The position numbers and the translations under genes are program-made. From contig NC_133225.1 in assembly GCF_040436345.1 (NCBI RefSeq), positions 24,668,540-24,732,539 on the forward strand: 64,000 bases of DNA. Direction: 5' to 3'. Positions 1-12,600 of the stretch are shown in pieces. Each line of letters starts with the position of its first letter. Position 1 is the first letter of the stretch. The notes under the pieces were generated by a model that had not been told where the DNA came from, ran no database searches, and saw nothing but the letters and a program-made list of their open reading frames with translations. The stretch is from Pagrus major. Its lineage: Eukaryota; Chordata; Actinopteri; Spariformes; Sparidae.

Positions 1-1764
1 CTAACAAACTACATCTCACCTCAAGAGCCATTTATTAGCTGTTCTGGAGATTTTGATCACATTGCATGACCTTCATTTTCAGAAGAATGGCTTCTAAATG
101 AACCTCAGGTCAAGACCATTTTCTCAACTTGGCAGGGCTGACCCAAATGATTCAAAGCTTCAGAGCTTCTACCTGTGCCATGGTAATCAAAGTCTAAACT
201 GTAGACTGAATCACAATGTTTGTTTACAATTACGTCTGTGTAGAAAACCCCTGCATCACTCATTCGCTTATATATAATTTAATTGTCTTCTTTAATGATG
301 CTTTTTCAAAGTGTATAATTCATCTAAAATGCGTGTTTGATGCCATCATAGCTTATTAATTACACAACTTTCATTACATTAGGTTGGGCCACAGACTACA
401 GAAAATGACAGCAAAGTAGATATCAAAGATGCTAACAAAGCAACACAGTACATAAAATAATCACAGTAGAAACGTCTGAGAGGTCGGACCACCGTGTTTA
501 CCTCTACATCTTTAAATGTTACAGTTGCGGCTAAAAATGGCAACTGAAATAAACAAGTTTGCTGATTTCACGTCTCCACAATGCTGCGAGTAACTGTTGT
601 TGTTAACGCAACGTCACTGTGATTCGATCTAGAATGGCACTCAGTAGAGCGCATACCGAGACCCATCCTCCATCCAAGTTTCGTGGAGATCAGTTTAGTA
701 GATTTTGTGTAATCCTGCTGACAAACCAACAAAGAAATGGACATGGTTTACACATGACATGTAACCAAACAGTTGGTTATACCCATCAAAACTGATGGCA
801 ACTGTGCAACAGGTGTTGCCATAAAAATCACAATTTTATGATCCATTTCTGTGATGACAAGCATGACAAGTTTCCCAGTTACACTAGGAAAAATGCCCAA
901 TGTCATAGCCAGCAGGATTTCACTCAATGGAGGCGAAAGTGATGGCTCTACAATCAGTCTGTCATCCCAATGATTGTGCTTCAGAGTGAAACACAGTACA
1001 CATCAGTTTTAGGTGTGTTTTCACTGCAACTTGACGGCATTGCACCCGTTGAAGCTTTAAATATTCAGTCACTGAAGCTTTGACACCCCAAAAGCGTTAT
1101 TCAGGACAGCCCTCACAAGAAGTGTTCAGAAAAAAGGAAACGTGTTAATCTGCGATTTCCTTAACATCTGGGCAAAATCATGTGATGTGATCACAAGCTC
1201 CAGAAGAGCTCCTTCATGGACCTTGAGGTGAGACTGTTGTGTAACTTCTGTTCCCAACGTCAAGCATGAACTTTGAACCTTGACTGATTTGTTGTTTCTG
1301 AAACAGGAAACTGTATCTCAATGTAAACGTCCATTTTTACAGACTTTAACTCCCATCCCAGTTAATCTTAAACCAGCTGCTAATCCTGAACTTAAGCTCT
1401 TGTAGAAACGTGGAGACGATTTCTTTCATGTCTTTATCCTTGTGAGGACATTTTGGCCCAACAGACATAAAAACACAACACACACAGAGGAGGGCCTCTG
1501 CTGCTGGGATAAATCTGCAGTTTCCTGAAGGGAAGCCTACTACTCCCCCAATAAATCCCCCCCATCAACACACACAGACTCAAACACACAACCCCTTCAT
1601 GCCCCTGTGGGAGACCTCCCATTGTCTCCCAGTAGGAACTGTAGGGGGGGGGGGTCCTGCCAGGAAACCCATCAGGCCGTCCTGAAAGCTGCTTCCTGAA
1701 GGCAGCAGGAAAACACCAGAGAGAAGACAAGCAGAAACTGAGAGCTGAACAAATAGAGCCAGTG

Positions 1765-1766
<2 letters not shown>

Positions 1767-1816
<50 letters not shown>

Positions 1817-1819
1817 ACT
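1767..1819. repeat. (AC)n microsatellite
   Basis: About 23 near-perfect AC dinucleotides with one AT interruption near the right end. Antisense frames through it give artefactual Cys-Val runs. Confidence 0.95.
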
Positions 1820-4800
1820 GCGGCATCCTGCAGCCAACAGCGTCGAGGCTGACATCACATGATGCATCACACTGAGGTTAGATAACATGTTATCAGTTCT
1901 GGCTGAGGACTCAAGTGTTTAAGTGTTTGTGCGTGTTAAAGCTCACACACACAGTAACACTCGGTCACCTCTCGGCCACCAGGCGCCACTTCCCGTCTCC
2001 CATCCCTTCAACATAAATCACACACTGACGTCACATCACTAACATCTTGTATGTCCTGCTCTATCCAGAACACAAATCAATTTTTTTTTTATCACAATCA
2101 GGTCGACTTCAAACATCACATGCCTCCCCTCCCTCTTCCTTCCAGATCCTCCAGCAAACACAATCAGCCACATTCAGCCCCCACAATGAGGCATTATGCC
2201 TGTTTGGTGGAGACGCTGTTTTCGAAAAGTTTTGTGAGGCCTCGTTGTTTTCTCCACACCAGCCCCCCCACCAGCCCCATGCTCTCTGCCTTTTCCAGAC
2301 TGTGTCCAGGTTCAAAATGTCACTAAGTGAATTCAATAAAGTCGCCGGGGAAGTCCGTCACACGGTGAAGAGTCTGGCCGCCGAGTGCTAAAGGCTCCCA
2401 CACAGTGGAGCTGAAGATGCTGAGAACCAGCTGATTTAAAGTCTGACATAAAGCTTCTCATGAAGGATAAAAGGAGGCCCCTGTGAGTGGAGGCCAACAT
2501 CCAGAACCAACTATAACATCTCCTTGCTCTCTAATGAAACACTTTCATTTGCCTGTCTGACCTTTTCTTGTCTAAGTTATCAAACTGAATTATCATTTCA
2601 CTTTAATTTATTCAGTCTGATGTGTGCATGTTGCCAATTTCCTGTTATTTTGTTTTGGTTTGCCCTAATCAATTAGTCGTGACAGATCAATGCCTGCCAA
2701 AGTTATTTCAGTCTACCATTTGTGACTGACAATCAGAAGACCATCGAAACATCAAAGCGATGTGTTCTCGTGATTGTTGCTCTAACTCACTGAAACAGAT
2801 GTGAGACCTGGGCAGTGATTCAGAGCTTTGATCTGTTCTGTTTCCCAAAAACAGGGTTTTCATTCTGCAGGTCCGGAAGATTTCAATGTCCCACACAAAA
2901 AGGAAATTCAGATCGATTTATTATGTGTTTATTGAACTTAAAAACAATTCACAGAGACTGCTGATGGTCCATATTTGATGACCTGGGAATGAGACTCACC
3001 AACCATCTTTCTCCAGAATCTCTCCACCTTTAATACAACTTGCTTGTGCTTGGGGGGAATTATTTTCACAGACATTATGACGGGAGTGATTTAGATATGT
3101 TGGACTTTGTTTGGTCCGGGTCTCTTGGTTGATGTAGCTTGGAGAGCGTAAAAGAAGACTAGTGAAAAACATTTTTTCACCGTTTTCTAACATTTTATAG
3201 ACCGAATAACTGATTATTCAAGGAAGTTTAATCAACAATGACAATAACTGTTGGTAGCTGCCCTACGCCCTTTCTCTATCACATCTGCTGGTCTGGCTCT
3301 ATCGGTTTAACTCGGCGTGTCAGCCCGGCGCAGGAGGGATTTGCATTTCCACCACAACTGGGCTACCTGCTTGAAGACGTATCTGAAACCAATGACGCGC
3401 TTGTCTCAGTCCGTACAGTACTAACGAAGAATCACAGCTAACAAAGTGGCTCCGCTAATTCAGCAACAAACACGTTTCATTTTCCATAATTTCTTCACAA
3501 TAAAAGCCCCCCATTATTTAGTCATTTTAAAGCTCTTATTATGAAGCAGCATTACAGGAAACGTTGTGTTTTCAGCAGCAGTAACCAAACATGACTCCTG
3601 AAACCGCTGAAAGTGAACACGATGAAACAGTAAAACACAGCAGATGTCTGAAAGTACAAACAGGATGAGAGAAAGTAAAGCGATTCAGTGAGAACTGAAC
3701 ACACGCACTTTTAAAAACGTCTTTCTCTCAGGTTTCCTGCACGGACATGAGTTGAGTATCGATTTGCTTCTCTCGTATCTATGCATCACATTATCTCTTA
3801 AAAAAGGTACATTTCACAATTTCAACTTTTACAATTTCAACAGATATTCCCAGTAAAAAAAAATGGTGGGAACCCAAAACAAAAAACTTTGCCCAAAATA
3901 TTGGAATTTCACACTAACAACACAGTAACTTTATAAAAATCACTCACAAATGTAAAATTATTTTGTCAGAGATTCTCTCTTGAGTAGTAACTTCTGCATC
4001 TGTTTGGGAAAACGTCATGTTATCCAGTAAGAATTCAAACTACAGAACCAAAGGCCTGACTGGACATGAACTGATTCTTTGAAAAACAACATTATATGTT
4101 CCTTTTTTGGAAACAATGGTGTTTGCCGTATTAAGCTTCCCAAACTGCTCACAGTTTGTATCCCAGCAGCACAGAGTCAGCTGAGACCGAGGCAGTCCCA
4201 TGCCTGACGGCTGGCTGCCCCTCCCTGAAACAAAGCAGGGCTCAGAAATCGAGTTTTCCCCAATTAGCCAGTTTCCAGCTCAGATGTCACATTGCATTTT
4301 GGACCAAGCAGACCTTGTTTTCCCTCCATGGTGAGACACAAACTCTCCCCACACAAGCGGAACCTTTGTCGAAGCTGCTTTTTAAATACATATGAGCCCT
4401 TTTTCTCTCTAAACTGAATAAATGTCTTTCTTTCCCCTCATTTCCTTTTTCTCTAATCACTTCAGCTCTTTGTATTTTCTAACCAAACAAAAAATAAACC
4501 ATCTTGAGTCTCTCTAAGTTGACCTACATATCAGGTCCACAGATTTGTGTTTACAGTAAGACTGTGACCCATTTGTCTCTTTCACAACAGTAGCAACGAG
4601 TCTCCAGATGTTTGATTCTCATAACTACAGAACAAGACCAGATGTCAGCCGCCGCTGCTTTCTGCACAGAAACGACTGAAAAATGTGTCCATTATCATGT
4701 TATTTCCTCCACTGCTGGAAATTATACCAGTTCAGCATCTCTTTCATTGAGAGGCTCGGGGTAATGACAAGGCACTGGATGTACGTAGGTCTTTGAAATG

Positions 4801-7800
4801 CTTTGAAACGTCTCCTAAAGCTCCTGAGAACACACCTCCATCGCCATGGAGCTGCTCGCGTGGAAAATACATGTTTGTGGGCTCTAATTCAGTTTTCCAT
4901 CATGCACTGATTCCGTTAGCTCCTCAGATTTGGGCCGGTCATTACTCCTGCAGTCGAACTCAGAGCCAATGTGATGTCTGCCAGGCATTACTAAACTTAA
5001 TCGAACATATCGTCGTCGAGATAATCTGCTGAGTGATTTCATCCAAATTGCAAAGGAGACTCCCTTCCTAAAGTTTGTTTTTTTCTTCAGTTGCCTCGTC
5101 TGTTGCTTTATTGAATTTATTCTGTCCATATGATTTATTATGCAACTGTTCTACTTTCAGTAGATTAGTTTTATGAATCCTTTTTCAGTGTTTTGGTGCC
5201 ATGTTCTGATAAGAAACCTTTTGCAAATGGTTTATAAGTTTCACCTAATGACTTTTTAAAATGATGAAATAATGTATCAATGCTTCACTAGCCAGGTTTC
5301 CATCCAAATGTAATGCAAAGCTTAAAAGAAACTGGTATGTATATCCAGCCACAGTACGAACATGAAAGAAGTTGAACTGTCAAATACGGCTTGTGCAGGG
5401 TTTGTAGGCTAATTTGGTCACAGAAGAAACCAAAAAACGTTCCTAAATATTGTGACCGATAACTGCAGCACATATTCAGAATCTGTTTCTGTAACTTTTG
5501 CAATAAAAGCCCTAAAAAGTATACAAGGCCAGCTGCTCATCTGATCATTTTCAGAACAGGCCACTCAATGAAATAGCTTACAATATCCACAGTTATGCAT
5601 AAAAGGTTTTTTCACTTAAGTTAATATAATTCATAGTTTTTCCTCATTATCGGTTCTTAATAGTTGCTGAAATGCCCTTATTTATTACATATTTTTCAAA
5701 TTATTGCATATATTTTTGATCTGTTATGGTCTTCCTCAGCCATCATAGCATCGTGTAAAAGTGGGTGTGCTCTGGAGGAAATGTGGTTTGTGCAGTTTGC
5801 GAGGCTGCAACAGGACCCTTCTGTAAAATTGAACGAAAATGCAGGTAAATGCACGTTTTCATCAATAACCATGAATACTAATTAATTGAGATAGCTTAAC
5901 AGTAGGTGGCACTGATGCTCCAGTCACGTACGCTTATACCACTGCAGAATAAGCAGGCGTAACAAAGGCCAAACCTCAAATGGTGGAAATAACTAGAAAA
6001 ACATGCTGGAATATGGCAGGTCTGTTTGTTTCAAGCATTAATGAAACAAGCTACGAACTGAACGTCATGATTGATCTGCTGTATCTGTTTTCATTGCACG
6101 TTGTCACATTTTCTTTTCATTAATACACCAACTTTTCTACCTTTTCCATGTGTAAAAGCTTTTCTGTGGTTTTCTAATTTTCAGCATTGCCACTTTTTTG
6201 GTGCACACATTAAAAATGTGCATAATTTAGATTTATAGAAGAGTTTAAAGCAAAAAAAACCAACGTTTAGTTGTGTAAAGTACCTCTGGCTCCAACAGGA
6301 AACCATTTATAAATAACTTTATAACAGTTGTAATAACCCTTTACAAATGACTTTATAACTACAGACAACTAACTAACATTTACTTTTGGTCAATTAAAGA
6401 TAAACTCTCACCCCTTTATTAACGACATTTTTAATGAAAACCCAGCTACAGAGATTTTTAACAAAATGGCCACCCAAACATTATTTTTATTACTTGAGTA
6501 ATAAATGATTTATTAACCGTGGATAAGGCCACAAGATACAACTGCCAAATGCTTTATAAAGAGCTCTCTATTAGAAAGTGGAACCAGTGTTTTTATTTTT
6601 TATTTAATTTTATAAATTTTCCTATAAAAGTTACAGTGCTTTACAAAATGACTCGTATACATAAAAGATACAGACGAGTTAACAAAACAAGAGGGAAGAG
6701 ATTAAAAGGTAACAACATGAAATATTGATGGAAACAAAATAAGTGAAAGAAGGAATAAACTACGATATAAAGGGTTGTGTTCTTGTTTGGCTGCAGTGTT
6801 GGAGCCTTTTTATATGACTTCATAGGGCAGGGCGCTTTTCCAGCAGCACCTCAGTGCTAAACACAGCATTTGTTCCATTATGAGCCAGTAAACAGAGGTG
6901 ATCTCTGTGCTCCAAAGGGTTTGGGAAACCAGTTTGAAACTGGAGTTCAAGGTCTCACTTTGCCCTCAGAGACATTTTCTCAAGCGTCAGATTCAAGAGC
7001 AGAAGAAGTGACGACAAAATCTCGAGACGCCTTCAGGGAAAGTTTGAGTACAACCACAAACTAGAAGTTCTCTTTCTCTGTTGTGTCACACAAAACTAAA
7101 CTTGTTCATTGTTCGGTCCAAAAATTAAAATTAGGTTCAAAGGGTTTGCTGCATCGCAGTGACCCGCAGTTTCCAAAAGCAGTCGCGGTTTGGTCCTTCC
7201 AGAGAGAAGCGGTCAGTTTTTGCAGAATCTGACCTTTCTGGTGCTCAAACCACAAGACTGTGGTCTGTCTTCAAACCAGTCTGCCACTTTCACCACATAC
7301 CAGCCAAAAATCATGGCCAGGGTCTGATAGAGTGAATAAATTAACCAGATGCTACAAAAAAATCACCAGATGTTTGCTTAGTTTGGTGTTTTCCCACCGT
7401 GATGTTAGTGCACAGTTTGATAAGTGCCTCTTTCCCAAGATCTGCCAGTACTTGAGCTGACGTGAGTATTTTTAGCCCTGTGTTTTTTATTCAGAGTTTC
7501 TCAGGCAGTGGAGATAGAAGTAAGAGGAACGTCTGATTGGACCACATTGGTAGACCCCCCACTGACAAGTCTGGACATTCATACTGTGGTCCTGGTGCCT
7601 CATTTATAAAACAGACCAATGATCAAGTTTGATATTAAGTATGACTTGAGCAGAAAACCACACAGAGGTTAAAACCTTACATTTGTGTGGAAATGATCTT
7701 TTCTCAAAGCAAATCTAGACTCTTTGTGATTGTGTACACATTCATGTCTGTGGTGAACTTTGCATGAGCTTTATGAACAATGTGCAGCGGCGACACATCT

Positions 7801-8971
7801 GAAGCTGCTTGTTTGACTTTGTTCGTCAACCCGCTATTTAGTCCACTGAATAATACCTGTTGCCTTGCTTCCATCTCCTCTACCATTAAAAATATTCTAT
7901 TTTCCTCTTTTGATCCATGGCAGCTCCTGACTAAATCCTCTTTTTGCTGGCAATATAAGAGAGGAAATCACAAGACAGGTGACGTCAATGTAACTTGATT
8001 TGAGATTTATAGATTATAGGAGCTGAAGTCACAAATGGGATTCTAAGAAACGCCTCAGTGTCTTTTAATAATCAAACAGAAGCAGAGTGTCTGAAATCAT
8101 CTTAATACTAAGCTCAATTATAAATCAAAAAACATTTTTAGAAATGAGGCCCCTGTTTTTTTGTGCCATTTGTTTCACAGAGGGCATGACTGTTGTTTAT
8201 CGGCAAATGAGAGATAAGAAAAAAAAAACCTTGAGGCATCAGGCATTTTTGTTGCCAATATGCAGCAATATGAAAAACTTAAAAAATAAATGACCAGTGA
8301 AGTTTACGATTTCAGTGCATTGGTGTCAATTAAGACAACAAAATTCATTGTTTAACTGTAAAATATCCTGCCTCCATCCAAATCCAGTGAAATACGGTCT
8401 GAATGTGAACGCTTAATCAACGTATTCAAACAGACATCTTCTAAATCTGCGCTGACTGAGCTGTGTTTAAGCCTAGACGTCAGGTTCACATATAGACGGC
8501 TATCATACTTCTTTTAGACACAAAACTGCTTGGTTTGGCACCGAAATACAATAGATTTTATTCATCAAGATCCAAGCTTTATTCCCTGAGAAATTAATGA
8601 AAATGTTAAAAAACGGGTATGGTAAAGGAAAAATTCCTGTAACTCTCCCTTTATTTAGATCTGCACCAAAACTAACTGGGGCCTACTCTGGGCTGAGACC
8701 CATCCTCCATCTAAGTTTGGTTGCCATGTTTCTACAGCAGCACCACAAACTGGACCTTTAAGGGTCAGCCTACCAAACAGTAACACATCCAAAGTGATCC
8801 ACCTCAACCAGCTACAACATTACTTGTAATGTTACAGTAAAAATAATCGAATAATATGTTATATGACATGATGGGGTTACAACTACAGGCCATTCTGCAG
8901 CCGAATGAGTACTTTTATTTTGATACTTTAAGTGTTATTGTTTGTCTGCATGCAACAATATTTAACCTAGG

Positions 8972-8973
<2 letters not shown>

Positions 8974-9018
<45 letters not shown>

Positions 9019-9028
9019 TGTGTGTGTG
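8974..9028. repeat. (GT)n microsatellite
   Basis: About 27 GT dinucleotides with one CT interruption, about 180 bases upstream of the coiled-coil open frame. Confidence 0.95.
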
Positions 9029-9206
9029 CAAGTCTGTGAGGTCATGATGTGCGTTGATGTTCTATGATGTAATGTCTAGATATTCCAAAAAAGTTGGATA
9101 TAGGCCCAATGTTCACTTGTTGCCCTTGTAGGAGAAACACTTTCATCACAGTTCATAAGGATGTCAGTCGGCAGCATTTTTATCAGCCGCCTTCAAGATA
9201 TCAGAG

Positions 9207-9482
9207 ATGGAGAAGCTTAGAGCACAAAATTTCAAGATTGACCTCTGTAGCATCTATCAGGGGGAGATCAAGGCTCTCTCCAGAGAAAATAAGGCCCTTC
9301 AGCTGAAGAACCACAAGCAGAAAGCTCTGATCTCAGCTGAGAGGAAGAACCAGCAGGCCATGCTCTTAGAAATCCAAGAGCTTAAGAATGAGCTTCAAAG
9401 AGCTGAAGCCATGAATGCCAACGAGCTGAGCAGACAGAAGGTGGTCTGCCCGCTCACAACTAATATCTGCAAAAATACATAA
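9207..9482 (+). CDS. Possible coiled-coil coding exon or gene fragment, unidentified
   Basis: The open frame (91 codons from the ATG, extendable upstream to 9159) encodes a highly charged, Glu/Lys/Gln-rich helix with heptad-like Leu/Ile spacing, e.g. KALSRENKALQLKNHKQ and AMLLEIQELKNELQRAE. Unlike its neighbours it is not simple-sequence or obviously repeat-derived, and its codons look like ordinary coding sequence. After SRQK there is a GTGGTC that could be a weak donor at about 9441. Beyond it the translation loses its coiled-coil character. Upstream, AG acceptors occur near 9167. I do not recognise the family. It could be one exon of a coiled-coil gene, a retained fragment of a pseudogene, or chance. 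No companion exon was found. Confidence 0.35.
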   Translation: MEKLRAQNFKIDLCSIYQGEIKALSRENKALQLKNHKQKALISAERKNQQAMLLEIQELKNELQRAEAMNANELSRQKVVCPLTTNICKNT

Positions 9483-12059
9483 AACTAAAACAAATAGATA
9501 AAAAAACAAAAATAAGCAAAACCTCTAACAGTCAACTTCTGCAAAGTATCTGTACATGAACCTTGTAACCTCCAAATTCCCATCAAATCCAGTGCAAAGA
9601 CAACTCTCCAAAGAACAAAATAGTTGTTCGTAAAACTAGATTTAGCACAAAGACTCTACGACACTTTTTTTTTTTCCGGGGTTTCACAGCATTCAGTCGA
9701 TAAAATGAGAGAAGAAACTCTGCTGTCAGTTTGGTCTCATCGTCACATTGACAGTAAACTGTCAGCACGTGTCAGCTCGCAGTCAAAAGCATAAATTGAT
9801 TGGTAACACTTTATAAGAAGAAGCTTTAGTTAATAGGTAATATTATAAGTGTTAATAAAAGCAAAATTATTACAATTATTGACAATTGTTTACAAAATCA
9901 CTACACATTTACAGAGTTTAACCCAGTCATTATATCATTGTTAGACCATTAATAAGCTTTTTTTGTTGCTCTATAAAGATTGAAACATACTTTTTTACAT
10001 GTATGCATTTACTGACGGTTAATCTGTTTTTCACTGCTACCAGATCTAAACCAAGAACAATGCCTTATTAAGGTCAATAAATTATTTATTGTTTTTTACT
10101 AAACAACATTACTTTTATTGGCTTTTGCCTTTAGTACAACAGCAGAGGGACAAAAATCAGTCCCCAGCTACTGTAGCCTTTGGGGCAAGTGCTCCATTAT
10201 CAAACTCATAAGTTTTTACTCCCTCATGTTGGTATCGGTCTCAAAAATCCAGTACTGGTCGGGCTGTACTTCACAGCCAACAGACCACAGATGAGGAAGG
10301 AGACGGTCATTGTTGTAACATTAGGTATCATGATTTGCTTGTTTTAAAGGATAAATCTGGTGATATTCTGTATTTTTACTAATGCAACAGATCCTGTGTA
10401 AAGACCAAAACCAGCAATAAATTGATCTGACTAACTCTAAAGTATTATTTGTGTAGCAAAAGCCCGATATGTCTTATTTTCTTTAGTGCTAACTAAATGA
10501 ACCACACTGTTGCACTGGTACTTTTTCGACCAAAGCGGTTCCAGTGCTGGTTCGGAGCCAGTGCTGACTCTAGAACCATTTCAACAGCCAAAGAACTGGT
10601 ATAACTAGATTTTCCCAGCAGGAAACAGTGGGTACAAGTCAAAAAGTATTCACAGACAGACTAGCACATTGCAGGTTTTGACAACAACTAAGACAACTTC
10701 TAGCCTAATCCTTTAAAAACCTTTTAATTCTCACTCAACTGCTGCACGCCCCACTTAAAGACTATGTGTTAACAGTCCGACCTTGAGATAAGAAGTCCCG
10801 GGCCTCAGGCGAGAGCTGACTGTAGATCCACTCAGAAAAACGACCTTTGGCTCCTTTTCCAGTCCAGCAATCAGTACATAAAAGTACAGAACGTATGGGT
10901 GGTCTGTCAAGTGTTTCATTATGAAATCAACCTCTGCTTCCCTCTAATCACCACTTATCTCATTAACTTACATAAAATGAGTCTGAGATGCTCATGTTAG
11001 TTTTTGTGGTGGTGATAACTGCAATTGAAATACCGCATTGTTTTTTAAAGATAAGCGATCACAATTGCTTGAATTATTTCAAGAGGTCAAGAGGAAGGAC
11101 TTCAGACAATCAAATTTAACATTATTAAATTACATTTTTTGAGTCAGATTTCTCCAGAAACATGAATCCGTCATCTTGAGATGAATTAAAACAGGTTGTG
11201 TCTCGAGACAACAATTAAACTCAAACTCGATCTGCAAAAACTGTAACAGCAAAAACACGTAAATTGTTTACTTGAGTTGGATCAGTCGTGATCTTGAGAC
11301 TAACAAGGGAAATAAAATTATGAGCAACAGAGCCGCTCTTGATCCCTGTAAATATCAAAGCATCCTCCAGCTTTACCAAGAGGACAGAGAAACTTTTGCC
11401 TGAGACTACAGAACAGTGATCTCACCCACGACTGACTTTGTTTCACTATTAAATATTTGTTTAATTCCTGTTTATTACATTCTGCTGTGTGCAGTGTACT
11501 TCCAGCTTGAAGCCAACTCTAGAGCTCAAACAGTAAACTGAGGGAAATCACATAAAGACAGATTTTTCCTTCCTTGTAAAAACTAGAAGTACACATAGAA
11601 AACATGCAGCTCTCAAACACACTGAACTTCTGAGGAGCTTCTCCTCCTTTCAAGGGCAATTTGGAGAGCCACTCCAATCAGAGAATCTGGTATGAAGCTG
11701 AAAGTGGCAATTTCCATGTTCAAAGCCTGGATGCCTGCAAATTATGATGAAGGCCTCCTGCTATCAGGTTCAATGCAGCCCTGACACTTAAAACTAATTG
11801 TTGCCTCAGACAAATGAAGAGCTCGAGCTTTAAAATCTTCAACAAACCACAGAGAATTAACATGTTTAAACTCTCCTGGGATTATTGTTGCCATCACTGA
11901 ATATCAGTTTTAGTGCTTTAAAAACAAATAGACGACAAACTCAAGATTCCTCCTTGAAATAATAAACTAATGGCTCTGACCTTTAAGTGTGCTCTCAGGC
12001 GGATTTACGCAGCCCTCCATCTAATGTGAATGAGGACACTCCAGCAACCAGTGCACTGA

Positions 12060-12520
12060 AAAAATATTAGATATGTTGAAACTTTACATTTCTTTAGGTT
12101 CAATTTTCTATTTTACAACGCTGTGCTGATGCTCTGGTTAGGTTTAGGCAAAAAACAAAAAAAAGCACTTGGTTAGAAAACATCAACTCTTGCCCTGAGA
12201 TACTACACACACTGCTGGAGACGTCCCAACTTCCTCTCAAAAATATCTGTTTTTTGTCAAAACAAAAACGTTTGGAAATCGTCCCAATGTCGCCTTAAAA
12301 ATATCCAGTGGTGTCACGTTTACAAATGTTGAAGCTCAGTCTCAAGCTGTGGTCACTGGTCTAGCAGCTTTTCTAACCTGAAACTCCACCACCATCCTCT
12401 CCACCTCCTGATATAAAAGTCAGGTCATAAACAAGTATTATGAACATGATGTGACACGTACTGTAAAAAATGTCAATATGTGAGCTTACCATTGGTTTGC
12501 AGAAACACACACTGCCAACT
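12060..12520 (-). repeat. Dispersed repeat family R1, copy 1 (inverted, degenerate)
   Basis: It shares phrases such as 'gaaactttacatttcttta', 'tcaattttctatttta', 'ctggttaggtttaggca' and 'tttgcagaaac' with 42225-42600. It shares their reverse complements with 31880-32310 and 33825-34145. The copy is broken up and diverged. The family is not named here. Confidence 0.6.
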
Positions 12521-12600
12521 AGGGTTGGGCCGATGAACGATGCCATCGTCCACCGTCGACTACTAATCCCTGACCATCGTAACATCGTGACTTAAAAGGC
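12518..12600. mobile_element. Possible hAT-type MITE terminus
   Basis: The stretch starting 'tagggttgggccgatgaac' resembles the TAGGG-type ends of fish hAT MITEs. No matching inverted terminus or target duplication was found nearby, so it is either truncated or a coincidence. Confidence 0.3.

Larger units (their letters stand above)
1..9158. other. Intergenic or intronic region with repeat fragments, no gene recognised
   Basis: No convincing coding sequence was found in this stretch. ORFs are short and lack domains. Two related dispersed-repeat fragments with the phrase 'gagacccatcctccatc' occur near 657-740 and 8600-8720. The region 6590-6740 is an AT-rich repeat tail. (AC)n and (GT)n tracts are listed separately. 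Confidence 0.6.

Noticed and set aside
1434..1888. Frames with Cys-Val runs
   Set aside because: They are translations of the (AC)n microsatellite.
2047..2391. 114-codon frame ending in VKSLAAEC
   Set aside because: There is no recognisable domain or splice context, an overlapping frame is equally long, and the N-terminal half is low complexity. It is not strong enough to call a gene.
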